Of a stretch of 64,000 nt of DNA, positions 1 to 14,400 are shown piece by piece. This DNA is from Undaria pinnatifida (taxonomy: Eukaryota; Sar; Phaeophyceae; Laminariales; Alariaceae). Location: assembly GCA_012845835.1 (NCBI GenBank), contig JABAKD010000011.1, positions 11,847,865-11,911,864 on the forward strand, given 5' to 3'. A program made the translations under genes and the position numbers. The notes beneath the pieces were generated by a model. It saw only the letters and a program-made list of their open reading frames with translations, was not told the DNA's origin and ran no database searches. Positions within the stretch are counted from its first letter, which is position 1, and the number at the start of each line of letters is the position of its first letter.

Positions 1-2083
1 TGACTAAGGCAAGCAACAAATGAGTACCCCCCCCCCCCCCCAAACCAGCGATTTTCTTTAGCGGACGTTTTTATTTACTGCTCGACACGAGGAAGGATGC
101 TATGATGAAAATGTCTACACGGATTTTCTTGTTTGCAAAGGATTATCAATTGATGACGTCGGGGTGGGTGGCAATGGGCGCCGTATTCCAAGAGATACGA
201 CCGGGCGCTGGTTTCAAAACCGACAATTTCGTTAAATAAAAGCTGGGGGGGCTACCGTAGTAAGACTCTGAGGTAACAAAAAATGAGGTTGAGAAACGGA
301 ATACGCGACCTAGGCATGAATTTGTGTAACCTGACAGTATGAAATACCCTAGCATTCATGGTTGAAACGAGGCAGATCTCTAGAGCATTGCGAGAGCACC
401 GAGATCGGTGTTACTCGGGCACTAAAATGATGGTGCCCCTTCACGATGAGGTTGGCTTGATATTCCGCGGACGTCTTAAGTCGAAAAGGAGGAATATAGG
501 CGTTCCAATGGTGTGTTTGAGCTATTGCTTTTGCTACTGCTACCAATGGTGTGTTTGAGCTATTGCTTTTGCTACTACTATGTGCTTCGTTTGCCTGGTA
601 TGAGATCCCGCGACGTGTGTTTGCTTGTTGCATTGGACGTGTTAATCATGTAATGTTGTAATGTTGTCGGGGTTCGATCTCCTGCTGTCCACCAACGACG
701 CACACAATACCGTGACTACTGGCACAAAGGCAAGAGCTTGAAACACGGCTGCCGTTGTGCCGCTGCTGCTGTGATGTTGTATACCAGGTACTGATTTGGT
801 GACAGCACACACCCCATGCACAAATTCCTGGTACAAACAAAGCGCGCAAACATACACATACACACAGAAGCACCGTTTGGGGCCGTCACAGAGGAGTGCG
901 CTCAAAGCGCGGCTGCTGTTGTACCGTGACTGCCACAAGTACTGAGCCTGGCGGGCCATGCGTGATGCAGTAGCACAGCAGCGGAGCAAGAACAAACATA
1001 CGCGTATGGGTTTCCATGGGCCCTCGCGGCTCGGCGAAACGAGGCAGGCGGCATTATAGGCCTTGCTCTGTGGGTTTTGCCCGGTACGACAGCCTCCCAG
1101 GTGCGGCGCGGGGAGCACAACAACTCGAGAAATAGTGGTAGATGCCAATCTCCCAGGTGGACGAGCGGAGGGAAACAGTTGTCGGACGAGGTGTGTTAAC
1201 ATGCTCAGTGCGAGGTATACATCAGAAGTCACAGGGCTAGGTGCCACAGATACGTATGATGCTCGAGGCATGTGGTGGTGGTGGTGGTGCTGTTGCTGTC
1301 GCTGCTGCTGGCTGTATGTAGCTGCGTCCTTGGAGACAACAGAAGGGGTAAAACGTTTAGATTGGTGTTGCACAGCGGGCGGGAAAGCGGAGCGGATAAA
1401 AAAATGTGAGAGCGGAGCGGGCATTTGAGAATACACAAAAATTGTGGCATTTTCCATTCATCTACTCGGCTCAGCGAGGCGGAACCAGCTCAGTGACGTT
1501 GAATGCTCAGAGCACCGACACGGAGCTCGGCCGGGATCCAGACATGCGTCGTAATGTACCAACGACCCTCTTGCTTGCCCTGCATCCGAAAGCGCGAGAA
1601 AGAAACCTCGGGCGGCGGAGAACAGCATGCCGAAAAAAAGAACACATTTTACAGATACTCACTTATATGCCACAATTACTGCTGTTGTTGGCACACGCTA
1701 TGTACGTATGTATATATACGCTATGTACGTATGTATATGCAGCAGTTCGTATGTCATTGGTTCTTCGATGCGACATTTGCGAACGAGTATATACCACGCA
1801 CGGGTACAAGCAAACATGGGCGCACTTGGTCACACAGGAAACGCGTACCTGGTAGACTATCTCATTGCCACGTGAATTTCGCTTCTGACATGGCCCGAAA
1901 ACTACCGCGTCCTGCCCACTGGCCACATCCTTGCCCCTTCCACCCAGGAACCGTCGAACCGCCAGGGTCTCTAAAACCTGCAGCGTTTCTTCCGCCCGGG
2001 AATCGTCGAGGTTAGGGTTCATCAGGGTCTCTAAAGGCCGCAGCGTGGCCCCCTGCTGAACGTGCCCTACTCCCGTCCCAGCA
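1..2083. other. Region upstream of the WDTC1-like gene
   Basis: No gene is supported here. Bases 1-44 are the 3' tail of a C-tailed dispersed repeat (ATGAGTAC followed by a C run). A TACCAGGTA motif lies at 782 and TACCTGGTA at 1846. Short CAC/CAG-rich stretches around 1265-1310 create a His/Gln-rich reading frame on the minus strand that I do not believe. A direct repeat (CAGGGTCTCTAAA...GCAGCGT) occurs at 1962 and 2024, just before the gene. No convincing TATA box is visible; the promoter and 5' UTR probably lie in the last few hundred bases. Confidence 0.5.
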
Positions 2084-2405
2084 ATGGAGGGCGACCTTCG
2101 GCCGCGCGACCATCACGACCAAAACCGCCATGACAAGCATCGTCTCGAGAGTGGAGTGCAGGCGGCGGGGGGCTACCAGAACATTGCGCAGCTGTTGCGA
2201 TGCCGGCGGGAAGGGAGGATACCTTCATCCACGGGCGCCGGCGTTCTCGGCGGACAGACCAGCGCAAGGTCTGCGAGTGCTGCCATGCGCGGCGCTATCG
2301 GGTTTGGGGGTGGGACATCACCGTTCGGTTTTCGGCGCAGCATGATGGAGCACCCGTCGATGATCAGCAGGCTGGGCCACGCCACGACGATGAGGGGGCA
2401 CTCGC
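2084..2405 (+). CDS. WDTC1-like exon 1
   Basis: Residues 1-107. It opens at the first ATG after an in-frame TGA (2057), in a good context (AGCAATGG). It ends ATGAGGGGGCACTCGC|GTGAGT, phase 1. The last residues (SMISRLGHATTMRGHS) correspond to the FIRRLGLE...LQGHSG stretch that leads into the first WD40 blade in WDTC1 proteins. The first 90 residues are not recognisable. Confidence 0.8.
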
Positions 2406-5400
2406 GTGAGTGCGCTCTCTCGCCTGAATCGCCCAGATGGGACTCGGAGTAGATCAGACCATGCGGGGGTATGGATTTGCTGCTGTAGAGTTCGCACAGT
2501 GCTCCGTTATATATGACGTGGAGATGAAGATTTTTGGAGTCAACGTTTGCACGAAACATGCGACACCAATTTATATACAGAAAATTTTGCAGTGCAAACC
2601 CTGCCGCATAAATAATTCGAGCCTGGCCCAAAGAGAGTGCCGTGTGATTTCGTGTACTGTAGATTGGGCTGTTGCGAATTTGAATCGCAGTGCATGCCGG
2701 TACAATACCCGCCCCAGTGTGGGACCACTATATCTGGTATGTATTCATGACACAATTCCACAGCAGTGTAGGAGTTCGAGTTCATGATTATGCGGCGCAC
2801 AAGAACGCCTTCTCCCAACGTCGCGTGTCTCTACCGCACACCGCAAACTCTCGCGGTTTGATTCACTGGGTTGTTTTGTTGCCTGCCCCCATCCGTCCCC
2901 CAATGCGGCCGTGGTGCATCCGCTACGGGTATTACAGGTTGCGTGAATCGGCTGTGCTGGAATGACGGCGGCACCCGCATCGCGTCGGGTTCGGACGACA
3001 AGACCGTGTGCCTCTTCGATGCAGCCTCAGGCAATCGGGACCTGCAGTTCGACACGGGGCACCGAAGGAATATATTGGGACTGAAGATTCTGCCGTGTAC
3101 GAACGACCAGGTGCGGCATCAGAGCAACAGCAGTATATGGTGTTGCGGCAGTAAGCTCGTACTACCTGCAGAGAGGCTTACACCCGTTAATCTAGCAATC
3201 CTGCCGGCTTCGTTTTTTGCTTTAGAGCCCCAGCCGTCATACATGTGCACAAGAGTTGTGTGCCATATAGACCCCACTCGAAAGGATTTCATCTAGATTG
3301 TGCATGTCATAGCCGGAATATGTGTCAGGATAACACCTGCCCCGAAATATCTAGATATACAATGAAATAGACGTCTACTATCTGATCTGTCTGATGTGTG
3401 TAACCTTTTCCACTCGAGAGTCTTTCTGGCCATGCCATGCGAGCCAGTGCGCACATGACCCTGTAGCAACTCTTCGTCATTTTATAGTAATGAAGCATAT
3501 CATTAACCGCCGACGTAAAGTCAACGAACTGACGTTTTATTTCGGCCTATCTGCTGCGACAAAACCCCCCTCAGATCTCCGGTGGAGTCGAAAACGGCAA
3601 TATAATTGTGTTTACATTTCTTCGGCAATTTTCGACACGAGAAAAAAACTTATTGCTCCGGTATATTTGTCAGTCCTTTTTGTTTTGCACTGCCGTTGAC
3701 GGGACCACCCCGATGCTCGATACCGGACACTGGGGACAGGTGATCGTGACGGGTGCGATGGACGGAGAAGTCCGCTTGCACACGGCGCCGTTCACGTCGC
3801 AGGATCTGACCGAGTGCTTCCTCACTCAGGGAAAACGCATCCACGCTATTGAGGTGTGGTGCCATGTTTTTCGCAGACAACAAAAGAGTTGTACATGATT
3901 CACAGACGACAAAATAGTTGTACATGATAGCTCCCTCTTCCTGTATTGTGGTAGGTACCTACCCGTACTGTCGGGTTAGTTTTTTCATCTGACGGAGTGC
4001 TTCCGCACTCAGGGTAAGGTGATCCACGCGGTCGAGGTGTGGTGCCACATTTTTCGACTCTGGAACTCATCATTTGGATGATGACGACGAGGACGATTTG
4101 TGATCATCATCTTGTTTGATATGTTCGATAGCCCCCCCTTAATATCTTCATGTACGTGCAGGTGCCTATCATACCGCCGAGTTAGTTGTAGGACGTGACG
4201 GAGTGCCGTCTCACTCAAAGGAACCGGATCCACGTCCGCGTTTTAGACTCGAAACCATCCTCATGGTTTATGATGGCGCTCCCTTTTACTATGCTAGTAG
4301 GTGTCTTACCTCCGCGTTGGGTTTGCGGGGACAGAAACGTCTACAGCACGAGACACTTTCTGGTGACAGGCCTGTGCTTGGTAGGTGTCAAATGACGCAT
4401 TCCACCGTAAGGGATTTACCTATGAAAGCTGATCGCTTAATGCACAGCGAATCTGGTGGCGGAAGGAAAGCTGGTTTTCTGGAAACCGACAGCTGAAAAG
4501 AAGAGGATTGCATGGACACCCCCTTTCCACGGTGCATGGGGAAGAGCATTCATTTTTTTTTCTTGTATCTAGTCGAATTAAACGAGTCAACGAAATGTCG
4601 TGGGCTTCAGAGGAGAACCCGAGTCGACGCCTACCTGTCTACCTTCTTGCCTGTGTTGACTCTGACGCAACTGTGTCTTGATAGCGCGATTATCCGTGCG
4701 TGAATAACCCGTGCTTTCGGAAATGTTTCTCGCCAATGGACAGGTGGAGCCGGGCAACCCTTTCGTTTTCTGGTCCGCTAGCGACGACGGGGCTGTCAGG
4801 TAAGAAACTGCCACTATCCACTGTTTTCAGTGATCGACCCGAGGCAGCCTAGCCAGTATGATGCCTTGCCGGTAGCGCATTCCGCTGAAATATCTTCCCA
4901 AATCTGAAACACGCCGAAGTTGGTCCAACACTTCCCTGCGCCACCTTGCGTCCTTACATACTTTCCGCACACGTAGCGAAGTAAAGTAACACCGTTTGTT
5001 GTACTCGCAGGCTCACGCCACCATAACCACGGAAGTGTTTTTGGCTTGACCTGAGCTCTACTGTAGCTGTTTGCCCGGTAGAATAGTGATTTTTTCGACG
5101 TTGTGCTCTTGATTATTTCCCGGTAGACTACTGCTTTGTTTGATCTGTGCTCTCGCTGCTTGCCGCCCCTCCCCCCCACGCCCATCTATGATGAAGGCAA
5201 TTCGACCGGCGCCTGCGAAACTCCAGTAGTGGAAATGGGGGAGGTCCAAGCGACGCCTCTGGGGTAAGCGGCGTGGTATGTATCTGTTCACGCATTGTAC
5301 AGTACTACCAGGTATATGGTACGCCTGGGGTATTCCTAGAAGGGCTCCGCGTTTTTGGACCAGCCCTTAGTTTTCGAGAAGGGAAAGGAGACCTTTTTAT

Positions 5401-8400
5401 AGGGAAAAGTGTCTTAGCTCTATCGTTTTTGATTGCTTTTGACAGTCCCGCCCCCCTATGACAGCTGGCTCTTTGTTTTACAGTTAGTCTTGCAGTCCGG
5501 CTCCCGCTTGACGGCGAGTGTAACTCTCTTTGTTTTTTACAGCTCCTTTTGACAGCTCCGCCCCCTTTAATTGCGTGCACGGCGCCCGACAGGAGAGTCT
5601 CCGGCGCAGCCAGAACGCCGATACCTGTCTCGTGCGAATACCGCCGACGCTAGAAGGAGAAGGAGGAGACGATGGTGGTGGCATAGGAGGTCATCGGCAC
5701 TCGGTGATGCCTCAGGGGGGCGGCCGCGCGTTGCACCTTGCGTGCAACCCCATCGACACCCACTATCTCGCCGTGGCTTGCGGAGACCGCATCGCCAGGG
5801 TGTTCGACAGAAGGTGAGCAGGCATTTGTTGGAGAATGTGAAGGGTGGGAGGGGGGGGTACTTTTTTTCGTGTTGTTACTTGTTTCCAAATTTCGCGAGG
5901 CAGCTTGCAGTACCAGCCTGTTTGTATTCCGCGTTATTGACGAAACAAAAGAGGGGATGGGGCTAACACGCTTAATCACGGCTTCGAAGAACCGACAAGG
6001 CGTTCCCAGCCTGCGGTCGGCAGAGCACGCCGGACCGCCCTGGGTGGGTGAAGGGGGGGAGGGCGGGGGGCGGGCGAGGGCGGGTGCGGGTAATTGTGAT
6101 TCATTGCCCAAGTCCCCGGTGTAGGTGGGGTTGTGTGGTTCAGTGTACAGCATTGTCGTCCCCGTTGGGGCTTGAGAAGAACAAGAATTGAAAATTGACG
6201 ACGATTACAACATCGACTACACAAAGCAGCCGGCGCCGGCTGGGGCAAGGGGTGCGCCCGAAATGCTACGCAGGGTGAAATGCGGCACGCGCGCACAGGC
6301 AGCATGATGACGTTTGTACTGCGGCTTGATCGTCCTATTGATGGACGCTTGACAACATCGCCCTGCTTGCTCTTTTTAGGTCGCTGTACGTGTAACATCT
6401 GGGTCTCGATCTACGAATAGTATGTGGGTCTAAAATCGGTTTCAGGCGGGAGCAGAGAGAGGCGTATGTCGCGTCGTTGGCATGCCTCTACTCTAAACGA
6501 GCAAAGCGTGCTATTAATAGATTATGATGTACACAACGAGAAACACCCCCGGGGTTCGTTTGGTTTTTTAGTCTTTGGGCCAAGTTGGGTGATTTAAATC
6601 ATGGTTGTATAATTGTTTCGATTGGATCAAGTTTAGTATCGCAGACAGCAGTGCTACGCAACCAGTGTTTTATACGAACAAGGCTTTGATTCTTTTGGTA
6701 CGTTATGGCCAAATGCATACCACATAGTCGTTACGCTATAACGAACAGCAGCGGTTTTTGTCCTGATTGCCATCATTAATACTGCTGCTTCGATTGCTGC
6801 TGCCAATGCTAACACTTCTGCTATTATTCCTGCTGCTGCTGCTGCTGCTAATACTACCGATGTTGGTATTGCTGCCGCTATTGCTGCTTCTGAGTCGCGT
6901 CTGCCTTGCTCTGCTTGGCTTCTGCTTGGCTTCTGCTCAGCTTGTGCTTGATATGTGGTTCGCTTCTGCTTTCTGCTTCACGGTAGGGTCTTGACCGTCG
7001 GCGGCGATGCCGAGGAGGGGTGTCGTTCCAGCTCTAGTGTTCGAAGCCGCCCAGTGCTTGCGTTCTGCCCGCCGCACGACCATCCCGCGGCAGGCGGATC
7101 GGTTGGGTCTTCCCGCAACTCTCTAGCAAGTGCAGGCTTGCAGTTTCTTTCTGTGCAGCATTCCACCTGCGTAGCTTACAGCCCGAATGGGCAGCAGCTG
7201 CTGGTGAGTGGATGGGTAAATCGTTGGCTTGGTTGGGTAGTGTGAGCGAGTATTTTTTTGCTCTTGTGTCTCCCCCCGACTTTTCTGCCAAAACCTCGGC
7301 CGATGTTTTACGAAAAATAACGCTTGTACCCGAAAATAGATCGTTCCGGTTTAGGGGTATTCGTGAGTAGGGGCGCGCCATACGGATTTCCAGCTTTTCT
7401 AGTATGATTCGCAAAAATGGTGTGCCAATGAGCAGCCAGCTGGAAGTTATACTAGGCCAGACCAGCTCAGACAAGGATGGAACGGCTGGACGGTTCTCAA
7501 AGGTTTCAAGGTTTTCGAGGTTCTCGCACGTCTCGGGACCCTCGGGACCCTCAAGGTTCTCAAGCGTTCCATACATTTCAAGATGCCACCGAAATAAGCC
7601 TTTCAGTGGCATCATGACAATTTTGAGCAGCTTGAGAGTCTTCGAGGATCCCGAGACGCCCGATGACCTTGATAATCTAGAAAGCGTTGGGAATCTTGAG
7701 AACCGTGAAAATCTTGTGGACCTTGAAGAGCTCGAACACGCTGAGGGCCTTGAGTAAATTTAGCATGTTCAAAGATCACGCCCCGACGTTCAAAAACGGG
7801 GAGGATTTTTTGTTTCGTTCGCTTCTCAAGCTTCCGGCCAAACGCTTGGCCGATGCTTTGCGAGAACACCTACGTATACGTCCCCGACAAACGTCGCCCC
7901 CATGTTTGAAGGTATTTCTTCAATTGTTAAGGACGCACCATACCTGGTACGAATTTCCGGCTTTTATTTGCACAAAGTGGTGTGCTGGTATGGCAGCCAG
8001 CTTAAGTTGTTCACCAGGCCAGACCAGCTCGTACAGGGGTGGGACATGTGGCCGGTTGACAAGATTGTCAAGATGCTCAAGCTTCTCAAGATTCTCAAGA
8101 TTCTCTAGCTTCTCAAGGGTTCCAAGGTTCTCAAGGTTTTCGTGAGTCTCGTGGCTCTCAGGTTTCTCAAGGTTCTCAAGGTTTTCACGAGTACGCTGAT
8201 TCAGTGGACTCTTGATAACTTTGAGAGCCTTGAGGCCCTTTAGAGCCCAGGGACGCCCGAGATCGTTGAGAACCTTGGAACCGGTGGGAAACTTTAGGAA
8301 CCTTGATTGAGACCCTTGAGAACCTTTGGGATATTCAAAACGCCAGGCCGGTTGTCAAGATTGTCAAGGTTATCAAGGTGCTCACGATGCTCACGATTTC

Positions 8401-11400
8401 TCAATATTCTCAAGGGTTCTCAAGGTTCTCAAGGTTCTCGTGCGTCCCGGGACCCTCACATTTCCCAAAGTTGTCAAGGTTTTCACGGGTACGCTGATTC
8501 AGTGGACTGTTGACAACTTTGAGAGCCTTGAGGACCTTTAGAGCCCAGAGGCGCCCGAGATCCTCAAGAACCTTGGAACCGTTGGGAAACTTTGAGAACC
8601 TTGATTGAGACCCTTGAGAGCCTTTTGGACCTTCAAAAGGTCACGCCTCGACGTTCAAACAGGGGCGATTTTTGTTTCGTTTGTTTCCCGTTTCAGCCAA
8701 ACGCTCGGCCGACGCGTCTCGAAAACCCCCATACATTCCCGAATATAATGATCCCTTTCGAACGTATTTGTTAGTTGTCAAGGGTGCATGCACCAAACGA
8801 TATTTGGGTCTTCTACGTCGCAACCATGGTGCGCTAACATGGCAGCCAGCTTATGTATTTTCAATACTGAGCAGGCCAGACAAGCTCTTACAGGGGTGGG
8901 ACAACTGACCGTTTTCCAAGGGTCTCAAGTCTCTCAAGGTTTTCAAGCGTTCTAAGGTTCTCGGGGTTCTCGTGTGTCTCGGGACCCTCAAGGTTCTCAA
9001 GGTCCTCAACGTTCTCACGTTTTCGCTGATGCAGTGGACTCTTGAGAACTTTGAGAGCCTTGAGGGGCGTTGGAATGCAGTGACGCCTGAGACCCTTGAG
9101 AACCTTGGAACCGTTGGGAAAATAAGAACCTTGAGAGCCTTGAGAGCCTTTGGAATCTTCGAAAAGGTCAAGCCTCGGCTTTCAAACGGGGACCATTTTT
9201 AGTTTGTTTTTTCCTCCAGTTTGGTCTAAAACCTCGGCCGACGTTTTTCGAAGCCATCGGTAAGACCGATGCTAATGGAAGCACGATCGTGGAAGCACGA
9301 TCGTGGAAGCACGATCGTGGAAACGTTGTCAAAATATTTTGAAGATACCAGCCAAAACGTTCTTGCACCGGTTGCTTATGGGCTTGAACACTTATTAATA
9401 GTATGTTTCTTTTGGAATTTTCCTATTTTCAGGAAACCTGGAATCCTGACGGAAATCTTGAGCAAAATTCCGCCGAGAAACTCAGCGACAGGTTTGATTC
9501 GAAGCGGCGAGAGTTCGCGTGCTCGGCGCACTTCGTTCGACGAAATTTGCGACAGCGTAATGGAGTCTGCACGTTTCAAGCTCGTTAAGGGCTGCGATCC
9601 ACCCGTGGTTCACAGTGGTCATAAGACGGACGGTGATGTGTGGCGGGGGCCAATCAAGCTACTGTTGAAAAATACGTTGAGGTTGGTGCGTACCAAACGG
9701 AGACAAAAATTCTCAATTGCTCTTGGGTGAACAAAACATAGACGTATAAACAGTTTGAGGGAAGGGAGAAAGACAACGTAGATAACCTCTCGCCCCCTAG
9801 AGCATGGGCCAACACCAACTCGACATTTTCATGGACATTCATGTGACCTTGTCCGGCACAAAGCGGGTTTGCCATGTGGTGGTTTTATCTCGAGATCGAA
9901 GGCCCATCGTGATTGTTTGTTGACAGAGGTCTATTGAACATTGAGGAATCGCGTCGCTTGAAAAAAAAAAGTTCAAAACGTAGACTGCATGTTAATCGTT
10001 TCGCCCCACAGCGTCGCTACGGGAATGTCTTTGGCAGATTGTTGAAATTTGTAGTTCATGGAAATATTTTATTTCAAGAACATGCTTCCCTTTGCATTGA
10101 TCTAATAATTCCCATAAAACACGTCCCTTTTTGATGGTGTAGAGTAATTTGTTAACGACGCTCCTTAGGACTTTCCAGCTTATATTAACAGCTCGCAAAG
10201 CTGGCGTGCTAGACAATTTTTAGAGTAGCAAGCTCTACGTCTTCACTAAGCCAGACCAGCTCACACAGAGGTGGGACAACTGGCTGATTCTCGACGTTGT
10301 CAAGGTTGTCAACGCTCTCAAGGGCTTCAAGGTTCTCCAGGTTGCCAAAGTTGTCGAAGTGCTCAAGATCTTGCTTTTCAGTGAGATCTTGAGAGCTTTG
10401 AGAAACCTTGAGAGCCTTGAGAATCCCTCGACGCCCGAGAACCCTGAGAACTTTGTAACCGTTAGGAGTCTTGAGAACCTTGATTGCGGCCCTTGAGAGC
10501 CTTTAGAACCTCAGATCACGCCTCGACGTGCGAACGGGGACGATTATAGTTTCGTCCCCCCCCCCCCCCCCCCCTGTTTTTTGTAGAAAGAGTTGCCCGA
10601 TGTTTTACGCAAACATTTGTGTGTGTGCATGAACACTAATGCTCCCTTTTTGAAGGCATTCATTATTAATAGTTGTTATGGACGTGCGTTACGAATTCCA
10701 GCTTCTAGTTCGCAAGACTGGCACGCTAGACAAACGGGGCAGCTAGCATTATGTTTTCGCTAGATCAGACCGGCTCGTTCAGGGATGGGACCACTGGCTG
10801 ATTCTCGGGTTTCAAGGATTTCAAGGCTCGCGGGCGTCCCGGGACCCTCAAGGCTCTCAAAGCTCTAAAACATCTCAAGTTTTTCGGTACACAGTGACAG
10901 CTTTAGAGCGTGGAGAACCTTGAGAGTCCCTAGAACCCCAAGAACCTTAAGCACCTCGCAACCTTCGAGAATCTTGAGAACCTTCGCGACCTTTGAGAGC
11001 CTTAAGAATCTTCAAAGGTTGCGCCTCGGCGTTCAAATGGAGACTATTTATTTTCGTCCCACCCCCCCACCCCCGAGTTCCCGTCTTAAAACCCGCCCGA
11101 TGTTTTACGGAAACATCCATCAGTCCCTGAAGAAGCATGTCCCCTTTTTTGAAGGCATTCATTAGTTTTTTGGGCGTGCGTAAATATACGATTTTCCAGT
11201 TTCTAGTTCGCAAGACTGACGTTTTACTCAGCTAGGGCACCCAGCATTAAGTCATTCACTAGGTGGGACCAGCTTGCACAGGGGTGGGACCACTGGCTGA
11301 TTCTCAAGCTTGTCAAGGATTTCAAGAATATCATGGCTTTCCGGCGTCCCTGGACCGTCAGGGCCCTCGAAGTTCTTGAAATTATCAAGTTTTCGCTACT

Positions 11401-14400
11401 CAGTGAAATCTGTAGAGCTGTGATAACCTTGAGAATAGCTAGACGCCAGATAACCTGGATAACCTTAGAATTTGGAACCGTTAAGACTCTCGGGAACCTT
11501 GATTGATACCCTTGAGAGCCTTTAGAATCTTTGAAATGGTCGCGCCTCGACTTTCGAACGGGGACGATTCTTTGCGTCGTTCGTTGGCGGTCTCGGCGGA
11601 ACGCTCGGCCGACGCGTTACGAAAACACCCTTACACCCTCGAAAAAAATCGTCCCTTTCGAAGGTGTTATTACTCGTCAATAGTGTATGCGCCATACGAT
11701 ATTTTTGGATTCTGGTTTGCATCATGGCGTGCTAGTATGGCGGCCAGCTAAAGGTAGTGCTCGAGGCCAGACCAGCTCGTACGGGGGCGAAACACCTGAT
11801 CGTTTTTCAAGGTTCTCAATGTTGTCAAGGGTTCCAAGGTTCTCAGGGTTCTCGGGCGTCTCGGGGGGGGGGTTCAAGGCTCTCAAGTTTGTCAAGCTGC
11901 TCAAGGTTCTCAAAAGGTTTTCCAATTGTTTGGAGCACAAAACCTTTCGAATCTTGAAAACTTTGATAATCTTCAGAATCCTTTCGTAGCTATTGGAAAA
12001 GCTTGAGGTGCTTGAAAACCCCGATACGCCTGATTAAAACCTTGAGAACGTTGAGAACCTTGGAACCCTTGAAAGAGTCACCCCACGCTAGGTCAATGAC
12101 AAATTCTAAGATTTTTTTGAGCTCCTAACATGAGGACCTCAGTATCATCATCATCATCATCATCATCGCTCGAAACATGACTTCGAAGGTATTCGTTCGC
12201 GCAATCCGACCCAACGTTCTTTACGCTAGTCCTAAAACAAATATACTCGTGAAAGTAATAGACGAACCGGTAGTTCCTCGCTTGAGGAGGTCAACCAATC
12301 CGAAGGTCAGAAACGTTTTGGCGCGAAAAGTGCAACCCCTGCATGGGATAGGATGACTCATACGTTTTGAGAATCTTGGAGGATCTTGATAACCCTGAAA
12401 ACCGGCCAGCCGATGTCCCAACCCCATTCGAGCTGGTCTGGCCGAATGAATAACGTAAGCTGGTTGCCACATTAAGATTAGTTCACCATGTTTGCGAACT
12501 AAACTAGAAGCTGAAAATTCTTGTAAATGTGAGACCTTGCCAACTGTGGAAACCTTGATAGACCTGAGCAGCTGAAGAAGCTTGAGAGCGTTGAAACTCT
12601 TGAGAACGTTGACAAAGGGGTTGAAGGCTCTCGATGTTGTCGAGCTTCTTAGGTTTGTCAAGATTTTCATGGCCCTAAAAGGTTGGTAGGGTTACCGTCG
12701 AAATCTTGAGGATGTTGATCATCCTGAGAGAACCGAGAACCTTGTCTTGCCTGCAGTGGAACCCATTTAGAACCTTGAGAAAAAACCTTGAGAACCTCGA
12801 AAACCACGAAAACCACGACGACCTTGACAACCTTATGTTATACTGGTATCAGGATACCAAAGCATATAATGTGTTTAATAGTTTTATCCAATGCTACGGT
12901 AGCATTATACTACAGTAGGCCCTTGTAGGCCCTCTTCTTTTCAGCGCCTGAGGGTAAAACTAGTGCGAGTGGCCACCTATTTTCTTTTCGATTTAGCGTT
13001 GTGCTCGGTCATGGAGGTATTTGTTACCCCGCGCCAACGACACTTTGTGTAAAATTCTGTTCTTGAGTGCGACATTGACCCAGTCGCGCGAGCGGCCTGA
13101 AGTCGGGAGAGAAAACGAGGCTACCCCCCCCCCCCCCACCCCGGCCCATCTGATACAGGGGTAATGGTGGAAGGCTTGGTCATTTATAGCAGCAGCTGGT
13201 GTGGGCGACTCTCGGTAACCCTGGTCCGCCCAATGGTTTGACGGTCGTCGAAAAGAATGGGGGCAGTTGTAAGAGTCCGATTGGTGGTTGGCATCATGAA
13301 GATAAACGCTGGTTTAGTCATTATAGCTACTCATTATAGCTACTCATTATAGCTACTTATTATAGCTACTCATTGTAGCTACTCATTATAGCTACTCATT
13401 ATAGCTACTCATTATAGCTGCTCATTATAGCTACTCATTATAGCTACTCATTATAGCTACTCATTATTGCTACTCATTATAGCTACAGTAGGTTTCACCC
13501 TAAGAAAGTAGAAGCGCCCACGTTGTCTTTCTTCTTGTACAGGCGGGCTAGGTGCGTTGTGTCGCGTGGAGCTCTGGGTGAGCGGGAAAGGACCCGCCGC
13601 CCCTGTTTTTTTGTGGCATCATTGACTTGCTCGCTCCGCCTCGCGGCTCGGACGGCAGTCGCGTGTTATTGATCCGGGGATCAATAACATGAAGGAAGTA
13701 AATAGTTAGCGATGGGATGGATATAATACCCCCTCTCCCCCTCCCCCCCCCCTCGCCACCCGTAGGATCAGTTAATAATGTTTGTTTGCGCGTCCTCTCC
13801 ACGCGAGAAAAACCGGCACGCCCGATGCGTGAACTCTTCTCCTTCCGACCCCCTCACGCGACTGAACTCGCTCGCACGCACGTGCGCATGCGAGCTCACA
13901 CGCCACGAATACGGACAGCGGTGTGCATGTTAGCGTACGATACGTCCCGTGCAGGTGTATGCTTCGATGCCGTTGCTCCTTACTTTTTCGGGGACTCCTC
14001 GCTTTCAAAAGCTCTTTATCTCTGACCTATGCACTGAGTTTGACAACAGCTGTACGCTTAAACCGATACACCATTATATGGGCTGCTGTAGATACACGAC
14101 GAACCGTATTGAGTCAACACCAATGGCGTCCCGACGATGTTGGGCATGGTGGCTCCCCAGCTTTGGCGAACACGTGCTACGAGTACGCGATATCGTAGCA
14201 GGCGTCTGCATGTTACCGCATCACCAGGTATATGCCGAGTTCTGGTACAGACCATGCTCGTACCGTTTGTATCACGATCCCCTTTTGATTCGTTGCTGCT
14301 GTTGCCGTTCGATCTTAACCCCTCACGTAGAGCTGACCCACCTTTTTTAGGAATCAAACTACTTGGAAAAAGTATGAACTTTGCTTTTAGGTTTTGATAG

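Noticed and set aside
660-700. tRNA-like 3' end (GGGTTCGATCTCC ... CCACCA)
   Set aside because: No matching 5' half or cloverleaf upstream.
642-1457. A 271-codon minus-strand frame with a His run
   Set aside because: Low-complexity, driven by GTG/CAC repeats; no motif, no splice or start support.
7490-12700. Leu- and Ser-rich frames that look like leucine-rich repeats
   Set aside because: They come from TCAAGG/GAGAACCTTGA units translated in several frames and both strands; the units are not multiples of an LRR and stops are frequent.
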